Origin: Henckelia pumila
Lineage: Eukaryota > Streptophyta > Magnoliopsida > Lamiales > Gesneriaceae
Assembly: GCF_033568475.1 (NCBI RefSeq)
Contig: NC_133122.1
Location: forward strand, 143,785,402 to 143,849,401
Direction: 5' to 3'
DNA length: 64,000 bases
Part shown: positions 25,168-36,578 of the stretch, one piece after another
Layout: every line of letters starts with the position of its first letter
How positions within the stretch are numbered: position 1 is the first letter of the stretch
Position numbers and translations under genes: made by a program
The notes under the pieces: generated by a model
What the model saw: only the letters and a program-made list of their open reading frames with translations
What the model was told of the DNA's origin: nothing
The model's database searches: none

Positions 25168-25361
25168 GAATGGAAACAAGTAAATATTTCCCCTTTCACA
25201 AATTAAATACCTAATTTTCTCCAAACCCATTAAGCCAAAACACGAAACACCCTAAACCCAGAAGAGAATCCAAACCAAAACCAACAATATAGCAAACAAA
25301 CATGGGGAAATATGACATGAAAAAAATTCACAAAAAATCAATTAATTGAACTGAAAATTAC

Positions 25362-25530
25362 CTCGGAGCGGAGAGCACCGGGGTCAGGGAACAGATTGTT
25401 TACATGAAATGATTTCGCAAAATTAATCAAAAGATCTAAGAGAGGCAATCCCCCAAATTAATCAGCTTGTATTCATAGTGTTCGAGTTTCAACTCCCATA
25501 GCCATACTGGACAAATAAGCAGTCTAGTCT
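25362..25530 (-). other. Probable 5' UTR exon of the L18a-like gene
   Basis: On the minus strand the segment ends at a donor CCGAG/GTAATT (exon edge at 25362). It is less AT-rich than the flanks and sits about 200 bases before the inferred start codon. Possible acceptors before that ATG are TTTAG and ATTAG near 25200-25265. The 5' limit is a guess. Confidence 0.45.
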
Positions 25531-26615
25531 ACACATTCGAACCGCCGGTTTGACTTTTTCTTTATCTTTATTCTTTTGTCCTTTAATTTCTTTTTCCCAT
25601 TTCTTAAATTATAGTTTTATTATTATTTCGAACAAATTATTTTTTTTAGCAAAGTTTATTTATCAAAATATTTTCGAACTAAATTTTTTTTCTATTTGAT
25701 TTATTTATATTTATTTAGAAAATAAAGGATTTTCAAATTTTTGAATAAATGATTATATTTAAAACAATAGATAAATAAACTAAAAAGTTATTTATAAGTT
25801 GAAAATACTATGGACATAAATATCTGATTTATGGAGATTGAACCCAAATAAATTCAAAAACATTTTTTTGTAAGCCGTACGTATCTGGATATATTATAAT
25901 GCAAAAGATATATCTAATTTTGATAGGACTTTCATCTATCATGCTCATTTTCGTACCCACCATCAAGATGTCACTTATCATCTCATTGAATGTGATTAAT
26001 TATATATCTAATAAATGAGTGTCACCTCAGTGTTGACACATATCAAAACTCATATATAAATTTATTTACTTATTAATAAATTTGTTTGATCGATAATCAA
26101 AAAATTTTCTTTAGTTAGTTATAACTTATATCTTATTTTCTGATTAACAAAAATTCTTATGAAACTGTTTCACTGGTCAATTTTGTAAAACAAATTTATT
26201 GTTTGACCAACTCATAAAAAATATTTTTTTTTATGTTGTAAGTATTAATTTTTACTCCAAATAAAGATCGGATCGATCCGTCTCACAGACGTTCCACGAA
26301 AAACCTACTCTATCTAATTTTTATCATATTTGAAATCCATTTCAATTTATAGTAATTTTAAATACTTCTCTCATATATTTCCTTGAATCCAAATGAAATC
26401 TTATTTTAATTAGTACATAAGACAATACATTATTTACGGATTGATACAATGTTTTGGCTTGTTTTGCTTATATTCGATGTTAAGGTGATTAGTAATGGTA
26501 ACCCATTATTTGGCGTATTTAATTCTCTGATTCCCTTGTGTATCTTTAATTCTTTATAAACATTTATATTTAAAGGAAAACTAGCAAAATACAATTAAAA
26601 AATCATAAAGTTATG

Positions 26616-26661
<46 letters not shown>

Positions 26662-28089
26662 CCTTATTCATATATTATCATAACTAGTAGAAAGATGTGT
26701 GTGCTAAAACAATGACCAAATCAAATAATTTTTACGGAAGAAAATGATGTGAAAAAAAATATAATTGGTTTCTTCAATTTGAATTTTGAATTTCAAATTT
26801 GAAATTAAACGTGATTATGTGAAAAGATTTGTATTTATTCTGATCATTTTGCCTAGAGATAATATGAACTAAAATGTAATTTTCTAGTATATATTGGTAA
26901 TTTGATTTTGGTGTAAGCAAGTCGAACCAAATCGATTTACGTGGGGCTGAAGTTTTATAAGCAAGGGTTATATGGTAAATATACGTTGGTGTCATCAAAA
27001 CGTACCAAAATGATTTTTAAAGATGGCTCAAGTTTTGTATAATAATAATAATAATAAAGATGCACGATGAAGGCACTATCTATAAAAATAGGTTGAAATA
27101 ATCCGATTATCTGTTAAAGTCGCATAATTTCCCTCTCACAAGATACTTATCCCTATAACAGAATGTCCGGAGTCCCTCTAAATCACGTGGTTTCTTTTGG
27201 ATTTCGTAGTCATTTAATTTGTTAATTGCCTTTAATTGCCGTCTGGTCCGAAGTCTTCCTTGCATTTTTTTTTTTTCAAACTAGTTGGAGCATTTTGAGA
27301 AATTTAAATATTCAATGCTTGGTTTAGTATTTTACTAGGACAATGCTATATGTATATAGACTCTTACATAGAGTCGTACACGCCCTATTAAATTAGGAAA
27401 GAATTTCAAATTCTTTTAAAATTTCTTTTTTTTTTCAACCTACAATTTTTTGTCTTACTCAAAAAATTTTTTAAGAAAATATTATTATTTTTTATTACTT
27501 ACTTGTAGAATTAATTTTACTTAGTTCCACAAAAATAATTATTTTATAAAATTTTAAAATATAATTATGAAAATATAATTATTAATTGAGTTAAAAAATA
27601 ATAATTGTCTATTTTCTTATAGAAAATATATTTTAAAATTTTTAAAATTAAAATTTCAAATTTAAATCATATATAAGCGAGATTTATTATTATATATTTA
27701 CATTTATTATGGATAAAATATATATTTAAACTAAAATATATTTAATATTATTATGTGTAATAATTAATTATTTTGTTAAAAACAAAATAAAAAATCAAAT
27801 AATATAGGTTTATGTTGACCGTGTTAGTCGAGTTTGAGTCGATCGCTATTGATTTATTCGGATTTTGTTTGAGAAATTTATCAAAAAAAAATTGTACTTA
27901 TTTGTAGAATTAAGAAATAATTACTATATTTTTATATATTGTATGCTTGAAAAAAAATATTGTATATTGTATCATAGATTTTAAACATGTAATAATTATT
28001 TTGTAAAAAATTGATTTTTAAAAATAATTTTTATTGTGTGTATTAAGTTTATTTTAAGGGCAACTTGTAGATAACTCCCTAAATCAAAC
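25531..28089. other. AT-rich intergenic DNA
   Basis: No gene is supported here. It contains a (TA)n tract at about 26622-26656, an (ATA)n run at about 27041-27056, and an old copy of the CCGTCTC repeat at about 26165-26310. Confidence 0.5.
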
Positions 28090-28108
28090 ATAAGTTTCAA
28101 TTTACTCC

Positions 28109-29577
28109 CTATATTTGTCTTTCCGAAAATGCCCTTGTCTTTATTTTAATCATTATTATTTCTTGAATTATCAAATGTGGAATCGAATCAAAATCTGATT
28201 CACTTGATTCATCAAGATAATAAATATTTTCATCGTCGGATGAAAATTCAATTGTTTCTACTGGATAGAATCCAATAGTATATATTTCTTCAAGAAGTTT
28301 AACTTTATTTTTCTTTTCGTTTCGTTTTGGACATTCATTTGCATAATGACCTTCTTCATTGCACAACCAACATGTGCAGTTCTTTCCTTTACCTTTGGGG
28401 CAAGGTGGTTTTTTATTATCAAACTTTTTATAAAATTTTCTTTTATAAGGTTTTCTGAAGAAATTCCTTCTAAATTTTTTTTCTTATAGGGAATAAATTT
28501 CCTATTAAAATATTTATAAGGTTTATTTAATTTATTATGTTTCTGTCGTTTTAAATGTTTGTGTGACATGTTTGTTTTACAACCGTATTCTTTTACTGTG
28601 AATTTCATTTTGTCACAACAAAGTTTATTGTTTTGTTTGTAAGATTTGGATATTCTTTTATTTAATGTTACTTCATGACATTTCTTTGTTATAACGTCTT
28701 TAATAAATTTAATAGCTCCTCCTAGTGTTTTGGCATAAGCACTAGTTAAAAATTCATCTTTACTATTTATTGGTATATTAGGTATTTTATTAAAAATACT
28801 TAATTTATAATGCTCTTTTTTATCAGCATCTATTAACTGATAATAGTTTGTTTCATAATCACATATAAATTCTTTTAGATAACATAGATTACATAATTTT
28901 ATATTATCCAGAATAAAAATTGCTCTATTTTGTTCTATATTGGCTACTAAATTAGCGTCATTATTAGAAACTCCTAAAAATTCTTGGTATAAGGCATCAA
29001 CAAATAGTTTGAAATATCGATGTCCTGTCATTCTTTGTGGTAGATTAGTAATTATTAGGTTTTCAGTTCAAGTTCTTACTGCTCCTACCAGTGTCATTTT
29101 TATCATCTCATGAGTTAAAACTTGAATATTCTCACTTTTGTCTAATAATTGTGTTAATTGAATTTGTACTGATACTTCATTTGCCCAATGATCTATCTTT
29201 GATTTTCTTTCTTTGGCTGTTGAACAACCTAAATCTAAGATATTCTGTTTCACAAATCCTGATGTTTTTGATTCTCTAATAATATCTCTAACATCTTTAT
29301 AAGATCCAGAGTATTGGTCTCTATTATATTTAAATTCTTCATCATCTCTTCCACCACTACCTTCTACATTCGTTCGTAGATTTAATCGTGGTCTAGAATC
29401 ATCTTCAGATTCTGATTCTGAAATATCCATATCTCTGTATTGTTCTGAGTCTTGATGTGAATGATATAATTCTTCTGTATTTACTCCTATTTGTTCAGAT
29501 TCAGATGAGTCTGTTTCACTAAACATCTTCATACTTATGTTTGCCATAACTAAGGAAATTTCTATACCATGATTCAA
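28109..29577 (-). pseudogene. Caulimovirid coat-protein-like gene (frameshifted)
   Basis: The parts are an acidic, serine-rich N-terminal region (29068-29577), a central conserved capsid region (from about 29031 down), a very basic lysine-rich stretch (about 28480-28560), and a CCHC knuckle of the form CxxCxxxGHxxxxC near 28320-28375, followed by an acidic tail. This order, acidic then core then basic then CCHC then acidic, is typical of plant pararetrovirus coat proteins that package viral DNA/RNA. The frame is interrupted near 29068 and again near 28480. The start overlaps the end of the upstream coiled-coil frame. Confidence 0.8.
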
Positions 29578-29812
29578 TTTTGAATGGTGGTTCTTCTTCC
29601 ATTTTTCTTTTTCCTTTATCTATTGGAAGAACTTCCTTAAGATAGTTTAATATTTCATTACTATGTCTTTCTTGTTCGATTATTAATCTAGTCGTTGCTA
29701 AATCAATATATTCTTTGAAATTCTTCTCTAATTCTTGTATTGATAGATTGATCTTATTGATATTATTTTCTAAATCTCCTAGGTCTTTTTCTAATTTTAT
29801 TAAGGACGTCAT
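29519..29812 (-). CDS. Caulimovirid small coiled-coil protein (virion-associated type)
   Basis: This is an uninterrupted 97-codon frame. The first 60 or so residues have a heptad-like pattern of I, L, E, N and K, predicting a coiled coil, and the tail carries basic KGKRKMEEE-like residues. Its start overlaps the movement-protein stop as ATGA. Its position between movement and coat protein matches the virion-associated or DNA-binding protein of caulimovirids. Assignment is by position and shape only. Confidence 0.6.
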   Translation of the reverse strand: MTSLIKLEKDLGDLENNINKINLSIQELEKNFKEYIDLATTRLIIEQERHSNEILNYLKEVLPIDKGKRKMEEEPPFKIESWYRNFLSYGKHKYEDV

Positions 29813-30749
29813 TGCGATGTGGTTGATTCATTAACAGTAGCTTGTTTAATTTTAAAAATATTTTGATTCATGGTTCCAATCTTTTCAAGAATATCTTCAT
29901 CATTTCTAGCAAATGATAATGATCTTCTTGGTACAAACTGTTTTGTGATTTGGAAGTCATCTGAACTCCATCTTTTATAGGGATTTATTTCTTCAATAAA
30001 TGCTTTTCGAGGGTGTTCAATTCTTGTAATATTTTCAAACATTCTTTCAACAGAAATAGTTGGTTTTGTTGAAATTATTCCTGTTTGAGAATTATTACTT
30101 ATTGCTAAACCGACAACATAGTTTATATTGATCGGATGGTTTTCTGTTAACATAAGATTATTTCTATAAAAGTAATAATCTAATGTTAAAATGTCATTTA
30201 TGTTTTTATCAAAAAGAGATATATTGTATTGTGGATAAATATAAAATTTCATCTTTTTGTAACATAAGTTTCCTTCAATTTTTTCAAGGATAGAATCCTC
30301 AAAATTACGTATCCTTTTGTCACGAACTGTGATTTCAATTGGTGTATCTATTCCTTCTCGGTAGTGAGCTGATACTATTATTTTGATTCCTCCAATGTGA
30401 ACATATTTCAGTTCAGATTGTTCTTTTCACTGGCTTTTGCCATGATGGTATCAATATCTTGAGTTGTTAATAACTTCAGAGTATTAGACCTTGATTCGTT
30501 ATTTATTTTACAAGATCGTTCTTTTGTACGAATCGAATAATAAATTAAATTTTTTCTAGGATTAATAAAATTTGAAATCTTGCTTAATATTCCTGGTTGG
30601 TCTATTATATTTGTTTTTGAATTAGAAAACCTTTTTTTCTGTATCTCAGCAAACTTATTCTAATTAAATATAATATTCAAATTATACTCTTGGTTCTCTT
30701 CAGATTCATCAATCTGACTATTTTGATTTGGAATTGTTACTTCTGTCAT
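29809..30749 (-). pseudogene. Caulimovirid movement-protein-like gene (broken)
   Basis: The conserved movement-protein core covers about 29900-30420. It includes a GGIK-type beta strand region, an IDTPIEI motif near 30335, a GNLCY-like segment followed by KFYIYPQY (about 30225-30275), and a later NHPININY segment. In the family these tubule- or plasmodesma-targeted proteins move virus between cells. Stops and a frame change occur around 30420-30660, so it is not translatable as one protein. Confidence 0.8.
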
Positions 30750-30750
30750 T

Positions 30751-30963
30751 TTAACAGATGATAGAACTTCTTAATTTTCTTAAGGCTATTAAAAGCATTT
30801 TTGTTGAATCTATCTGTTCTAATAAATTCTGAAAATCTTCGAAACTATCAATTGAAGATTGACAATTTTTAAGATGTTTCAAATTATTTTCACAATTTTC
30901 TATATCAAAATTTATATTTTGAGAATATAAATTAAAGATATTCATTTTTGTATTTTCATACAT
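30751..30963 (-). CDS. Small frame upstream of the movement-protein gene
   Basis: This is a 70-codon frame between the primer site and the movement-protein start, ending two bases before the latter ATG. It is rich in N, L, I and E with helical character. I do not recognise it. Its spacing suggests a small viral leader gene, but it may be chance. Confidence 0.35.
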   Translation of the reverse strand: MYENTKMNIFNLYSQNINFDIENCENNLKHLKNCQSSIDSFEDFQNLLEQIDSTKMLLIALRKLRSSIIC

Positions 30964-31281
30964 TTTTCATTTTAGTAAAAATTGTTACTTTTATTATTTT
31001 GTTTTTGTTGATCGGATTTTGATAACAAAGTTTGTTCTTATTCATAACATATTGTTATGTCTTCAATTTCATCGTTTTCAGAAATTTGAATTATCATTTT
31101 CCAGTTGCTTGAAAAATGTTTTTTTTTATGATTTTTGAAATAAAAAGTTTGGAGATCTTTTATTTTATTTCATAATTGATCTATTTGACGTAAATCTTTT
31201 AGTAAAATTATTTTATCAAATAAATTTTTAATCTCAATATCTAAAGTTAATCCAAACATTAATAATCTGCTTTATTTAACT

Positions 31282-31293
31282 GCTCTGATACCA
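31282..31293 (-). promoter_or_regulatory. Pararetroviral minus-strand primer site (tRNA-Met)
   Basis: The minus strand reads TGGTATCAGAGC, complementary to the 3' end of initiator tRNA-Met, as used by caulimovirids to prime reverse transcription. It lies about 645 bases downstream of the TATA box and upstream of the movement-protein gene, as expected. The last base of the usual site (C) is replaced by A. Confidence 0.8.
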
Positions 31294-31935
31294 GGTTGCG
31301 GAATTCTTCAAATTCTTATGAATTTTCTCATTCATGGCTTTACAGATCTGATTCATTTATAACAGATAAATGTTTTCAGATTAGTTTGGTTCCATTCATA
31401 GGTTATAATTACAAATTTTAGTTGATAAATTGATTCGAATATGGTTAAATCAGAAGTATTTAAACGATATTCATGAAATGTATCATATTCATGATCATCT
31501 TCTATTTCAAACCAATTTTTTTATTATCAATCTTCCATTTCTTATGAAGGATGATGACATGATTAACGTATTTTGAATATTTATTTGAATTAAGGGCTGC
31601 AGGAGTTTTAGGAAGGTTACCTTGTTTGAATAAATCTTGGTTTTGAGCAGAGGCCAAATCCTTGCTTTCCCTTAACGATCACTTGATCAACTGGTACTTG
31701 CTCTATGTATCTCCAGGTTTACTCTAACCAAGAATCTTCAATGGTTGGTTTCCAACCTTATCCTCCTTACGCCCTGCTTGTTTAGTTATTAGCCATAAGA
31801 CTTATTTTTGTTTCTGATTTTATGTTTCTTAGTTTCTAATAGTTTTCATACGTCTTGTATGAACCAGATTGTAAGAAACTTGAGAAGAGAGAGATACTCA
31901 AACTTCACTTATCCATTTACAACACAAACATCTCC

Positions 31936-31942
31936 TTTTATA
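31936..31942 (-). promoter_or_regulatory. Pararetroviral TATA box
   Basis: The minus strand reads CCTATAAAAGGAGA, a strong TATA context in the intergenic region between the transactivator-like frame and the primer site. It resembles the position of 35S-type promoters in caulimovirids. The sequence downstream to about 31300 would be the transcript leader. Confidence 0.7.
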
Positions 31943-32071
31943 GGCGTGGAGAAATGCATACAGTAGTAAAAATAAAGGAAGAGGAGGACCATACTACATA
32001 ATGGAAAACAACTCATTTTACATATGAGTGATGCCTTTCACATGTGGTGTGGCCCACGATTTCATTTGTTT

Positions 32072-33295
32072 TTACATTGTGTCACTTTCTGAATCAATGG
32101 TACATTTGGACCATTTCTTTATTGGTTTGTCTTCTTTGACAGCTGGTTTGTCCTCTTTGACAGATGCTTTTTCTGTCTGAATGGGTTGGCAATGTCCACA
32201 TTTGTGAGTGAAAATTATTGTTCTTAGTCTTTGACATAACATTTGTTGGGTTTCTCGGGTCATGTCAACTCTTGCTTCATAGATTGGAGCTTCGAATTGA
32301 GCTAACATGGCTTGTTCTTTCTTTTGGATTGTCTCCTTGTGTCCATTGGTTAATAAAATTTTACTGGTTGCAAAATTTATTTTAACCTTTGAGTTTCCAT
32401 CAATCTTTTCTGTCTTTGAGATCATGTCAATCAATGTCTTTATTCTTATCTCAGGAAGTATTGAGATATCCATTACTGGTTTCTCTTCATTTGATCCTTC
32501 AAATAAAAACTTGTCTTTATTTTTTCGACATTGAATGTATATCATCGGCTGATAAAATTTGTCATTTTCCCAATCTGGAAGGGTTGAATGAATACTTAAT
32601 GTTAACACTGGTTCGTCCTTGAAGACTGCTTTCTTGAACTGGATAATACTATTTCTCAGTTGATATGGAAATAGTTCTATCTCTTGATTGTTGGGACTGA
32701 CTTCTAATCCGCTTAATAATCCATTTGAAAAGAATCTTGCGACTTCATGCGCTGGAGCACCTTGTAGTGTTCTTGCTCTTGATATGCTCTATGTGTCACA
32801 AGTTTGTAGCCAAGATCCTGCAGATGGTTTGGCTATTCTCAAATAGTTTAGTGTTTCAAAGAATTCAGTTTTGAGTTTTTCTGGAAAATTTGTTTTTTCA
32901 AAAATTGGTTTTTGTGGTCGCAGATTGACCATCTTTCTTTCTCTTGTTTCAAGGGCGCTTTTAAACGTCCTTTTTTCTTTTTCATTTTTCTCGGTGTTGG
33001 CTGTGACCACCGGTTCTTTCTTCTTTTCTTTTTCTTTTCCTTTTTCTTTTTCTTTGTTATCAGTGTTGGCTGTGACCACTGATTGTTTTTCATTCATCTC
33101 CATTATTTTGTCAAATGGAGTTGCTAACTTGATTGGTGTTCTTGGTGAGGATGATAATGACGAGGTTGTTATATTTTCTTTTATCCTCTGAATTTTTTCA
33201 TTTATATTCTTTTTTCTTTGTTGAAGAATCTGAATTTCTTCATCTATATCAATCAATTGTTCTTTTAATTGATCTAATTGCTCCATCCTGCACAA
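32072..33295 (-). pseudogene. Caulimovirid transactivator/viroplasmin-like gene (broken)
   Basis: Two collinear frames (32789-33295 and 32072-32608) follow the polymerase. The first has a coiled-coil N-terminus and two imperfect copies of a VVTANT-containing lysine/glutamate-rich segment, then FKSALETRERKMVNLRPQK. Between them the frame is still readable (RARTLQGAP and EVARFFSNG near 32700-32790) but interrupted by a stop at about 32787-32789. The second ends in a cysteine/histidine-containing segment and a KEDKP repeat. Position and the segments around RARTLQGAP recall the translational transactivator (ORF VI type) of caulimovirids. The assignment is moderate because this protein diverges fast. 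Confidence 0.65.
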
Positions 33296-33297
33296 GA

Positions 33298-33300
<3 letters not shown>

Positions 33301-33332
<32 letters not shown>
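33301..33332. repeat. (TA)n microsatellite between the polymerase and transactivator frames
   Basis: A run of about 16 TA units lies just upstream of the transactivator-like frame. Confidence 0.9.
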
Positions 33333-33335
<3 letters not shown>

Positions 33336-33461
33336 GTTTAGAAATTTAACTCTTTATCGTGAGTAATTCGGATAGTTTTATTATGCGTATCATTGCATTT
33401 ATGAATTCTTTTGCAAGAATTGAACCAATCTTCATGAGATTGATTATTTTACTCATAGAGA

Positions 33462-33627
33462 AATTCATGTTTCTGAATATAAATCTCATTTCATCAATTT
33501 ATATTCCCCATGCTTTCTAAGGCATGTTCGGATGACTTGAAGTCATAAAATAATTCATGTTTTTGAATATAAATATCATTTCATCAATTTATATTCCCCA
33601 TGCTTTCTAAGGCATGTTCGGATGACT
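33462..33627. repeat. 90-bp tandem duplication at the polymerase 3' end
   Basis: Copies begin AATTCATGTTT at 33462 and 33552 and share GCTTTCTAAGGCATGTTCGG, with few differences. The second copy covers the last codons of the RNase H frame. Confidence 0.85.
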
Positions 33628-34783
33628 CACAGTCATTTTTTGGATCACTTAGGATCTCTTTTGTTGTTCTGGTACTACGGATAGTATAATTTGGATGAAG
33701 TTCTCTAGTTAATGCGTCGAGTAATGAATTGTCCGTTCCTTTGACATGCTGGATCTCGAACTGATAATGGTTCAATTCCAATTGCCATCTAATTAACTTT
33801 GCTGCATTTCTCCCTGCATTTCTTGATATTTTTCTTGTCTTGAAATATGTTAAATTCATATTATCCGTTCTTACTAAAAACGATTTAGAAATAAGATAAA
33901 TCTCATAATTTCTAATTGTATATATTAAAGCTAATAATTCTTTTTCATTTGAATGATAATTTAGTTGTGCACCTTGAAAAGTTCCTGATGTATAATTACA
34001 TAATTCTTCATTATTCCTAGTAGCTATTTTAGTAAGTTCTTCTAAATTTCTTTCTCCTGTATAAGCTTTTAAACATGCTCCCCAGTATTCATCTGAGGCG
34101 TCTGTTTCAATTATTATTATGTCTTTATTTGAAGGAAAATATAATTCGGGAAAATTACTAATTATCTTCTTTTTAATAGTGTCAATATAATTAGTATCTT
34201 CTTTAGACCATTTTCACTTATAGTCTTGTTTAAGTTTTGTCTGAAGAGGTTTTCTGATTTCAGCAAGTTTCTTAATGTAATTTCCAGAATAAGTTAATAA
34301 TCCTAAAAATCTTCTTAATTGATCTTTATTCTTGATTTCACTAGGAAAATCATGAATTTTTTTTAAGTATATGCTGTTGTAAAAAATGTTTTCCATCTTC
34401 TATTTGTAATCCTAAATAATTTATTTTTGTTTTAAACAATTGTGCTTTCTTTTCAGAAAGTATAATTCCATCTTTATGACAAATATCTAATACTGTCATG
34501 AGGTCTTTATAATGTTGATCTAGTATTTTTGAATAAATTAATATGTCATCTATATAAACACAACAAAAATCTACATATGATTTAAAAGATTCATCCATAT
34601 ATCTTTGAAAGATACCTGGTGCTTGTTTAAGTCCGAAAGGTAATACAGTCCATTGATTCTGTCCTTTTGGACAACTGAATGATGTAATTAATTGTGTTTG
34701 TGGTTCTAGCTGAATTTGCCAGAATCCTGATTTACAATCTAAACTGGAAAATATTTCATTCCTCCTATATAAGATAGTAAATC
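33584..34783 (-). pseudogene. Caulimovirid reverse transcriptase/RNase H, truncated and frameshifted
   Basis: Downward from 34783 one can read the RT DCKSGFW motif, the catalytic YIDDILIYS (about 34535-34562), thumb-region segments (GLQIEDGK and LRRFLGLLTY), the RNase H ETDAS motif near 34110 and a C-terminal KGTDNSLLDALTREL. Breaks include a frame change around 34350-34400 and a stop near 34216. The protease and first RT motifs are absent because the minus-strand Gypsy LTR begins at 34784. In a live virus this enzyme would copy the pregenomic RNA to DNA; this copy cannot. Confidence 0.88.
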
Positions 34784-34910
34784 TGTGAGGACCTCGGGTT
34801 GCTAATCTCTTCTTAGGGCAACTAAAGGTTAATTAAACAATTAATAAAATAATTAAAGAATAATAAATCAAAAGTCAAAAATTTTTTTTTTTAAAAAAAT
34901 CCGAAGCCTT

Positions 34911-35016
34911 GCTCGATCGGGCAAAATTAGCCGATCGAGCGAGAACAAAGCCCTGCTCTCGGTTCCCAAAATATATTGGCCTCGCTCGATCGGATGAACT
35001 CGTCCGATCGAGCGAG
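34911..35016. repeat. Two perfect CTCGATCG-type hairpins
   Basis: The first has arms GCTCGATCGG (34911-34920) and CCGATCGAGC (34931-34940) around a 10-base loop. The second has 14-base arms CTCGCTCGATCGGA (34981-34994) and their exact complement (35003-35016) around an 8-base loop. A third, GCTCGATCCT/AGGATCGAGC inside AATTGATGGC/GCCATCAATT, lies beyond the Copia at 43333-43387. Confidence 0.9.
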
Positions 35017-35019
35017 CCC

Positions 35020-36535
35020 TGTTACGCCTTAAACGCATACAAATCTCGTGTTATGAGATTAATGTTTTTAATGCATTAACAAATCTCATATTATTATGTT
35101 TTGATGATTACAAAACTCGGTTAATTGTTACTAACCATTTAAAGTGAGACTTTGCAGATTAGATCATATTAACAATCAAATTCTTGGAAGTTACTTTGAA
35201 GTTGTAAAAGAAATGGACAAGGACAAGCCAATATTATAAAGCAGAAACTTGCAAAATTCACCGGGCACTTTCCGGTCATCCAAATCAGATCTCCAACAAT
35301 GAAAATCAAGATCAGGATGTTCTCAAGCTTCTCTCCAAATTTCATAGCAATCCAACGGCTGGATATGGAGATATGAGTTTTTTTAACAAAGTTGCACAGT
35401 ACTTACTTCTGCAAGGAATGAACTATGAAGACTCAACTTCAGAAAATAACTGGGAATGCTTCGGTTATTAAAATCCGATCTCCACCAATCACATGGATTT
35501 CTATGATGTTTTAAAGAGCTAACTGCTGAAGTATCGGATTCAGAAGACTACTGGAATCGATGGAGGCATCCAAATCCAATCTCCACCAATCACGATCAAT
35601 ATCAGGATGTTACAAAGATTGTGTGTTAATTTCAGGCCAATCCAACGGATGGATTGTGAGATTCGAATTTTTGAAAAGTAATGCTCAGAACAAAAGCGAG
35701 AACGTGATTTTGCGACTTCCGAGATTTACTGGAAATGTTTGACTCGTTAGAATCAAATCTTCACCGTTCAGATTGAAGATCCAGATGTTTTAAAGCTTCA
35801 GTTTAAATTTCAGATCAATCCAACGGTTAGATTAGAAGATATGATTTTTCCACAAAAGCTGCTCAGTGCTAGAAAAAGAAGGCAGCGGCGCCTACACTTT
35901 GTCTCTACTCCTTGGCTTCCCAATAAACGCTCCAAGCACACAAATTCAAATTCAAATCTTTGCCAACTATAAATAGAGGCTTGCCAAGACCATTTAGAGA
36001 TATCCCAACTCATCTCTTCTCTCCTTTGCAAGCAATTTCTCACTATCAAAGTGTTTGTGTGATATATTTGAGAGTGTTTGTAAAAAAATAGTTTGTGAGT
36101 TGGTTGTACTATTGTTGTAAACACTTGAGTGTGAAGCCAAGTGTGTTGTGCTATCGTTGTAAGCACTTGAGTGTGAAGCCAAGTGTTGTGTTGAGGCTAT
36201 CCTTGGAGCCCTTAAGGCCAAGAGTGTTGAGTTGTATCGGCGCGGTGATCGTGTCAAGTTGTAAGGCTATCCTTGGAGCCATCAAGGCCAAGACGTTCGA
36301 AGTGCTAGTGGATCCTTGGTTAATCGACTTAACCAAGAAGGGGAGACGTAGACGATTTATCGTCAAACTTCCATAAACATCTCTTATCCCTTTTACTGCT
36401 TTATTTACATTACGTATTTATTTACCGCACTTATTTATTTGATTGCTTAAGTCTTCCGCTTGCGTACTTGCATAATCACTTTAAATTGCTAAAGTTGCCA
36501 ATAGAACCTAAATCCCCCCCCATTAGGTTCTAACA
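35020..36535 (+). repeat. 5' LTR of the SIRE Copia
   Basis: It starts TGTTACGCC and ends TTCTAACA. U3 (35200-35850) is built of about four diverged modules containing CAGATCTCCA/CCAATC and CCAACGG. A TATA box TATAAATA is at 35968-35975. The transcribed part carries duplicated CACTTGAGTGTGAAGCC and GGCTATCCTTGGAGCC segments. Open frames within it are not genes. Confidence 0.95.
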
Positions 36536-36537
36536 AG

Positions 36538-36550
36538 TGGTATCAGAGCC
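36538..36550 (+). promoter_or_regulatory. Primer-binding site (tRNA-Met) of the SIRE Copia
   Basis: TGGTATCAGAGCC lies two bases after the LTR end and is complementary to initiator tRNA-Met. Confidence 0.9.
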
Positions 36551-36578
36551 ATTTGAAAATATTTTTCAAATCCTTTTT

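Larger units (their letters stand above)
28090..34783 (-). mobile_element. Endogenous pararetrovirus (Caulimoviridae), decayed and truncated
   Basis: Read on the minus strand from 34783 downward, the order is: C-terminal part of RT with RNase H, transactivator-like reading frame, TATA promoter and leader, tRNA-Met primer site, a small frame, movement protein, coiled-coil protein, then coat protein with a zinc knuckle. This is a circular caulimovirid genome opened between coat protein and polymerase. The frames are broken by stops and frameshifts, so it is a fossil. The protease and N-terminal RT half are missing because a Gypsy element interrupts the RT at 34784. The genus is not settled; separate movement, coat and transactivator frames recall caulimo-, soymo-, cavemo- or solendovirus-like plans. 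Confidence 0.9.

Noticed and set aside
35810..36376. Open frames of 71-118 codons repeated at 42672-43139
   Set aside because: They occur identically in both LTRs of the SIRE Copia and arise from duplicated LTR segments.
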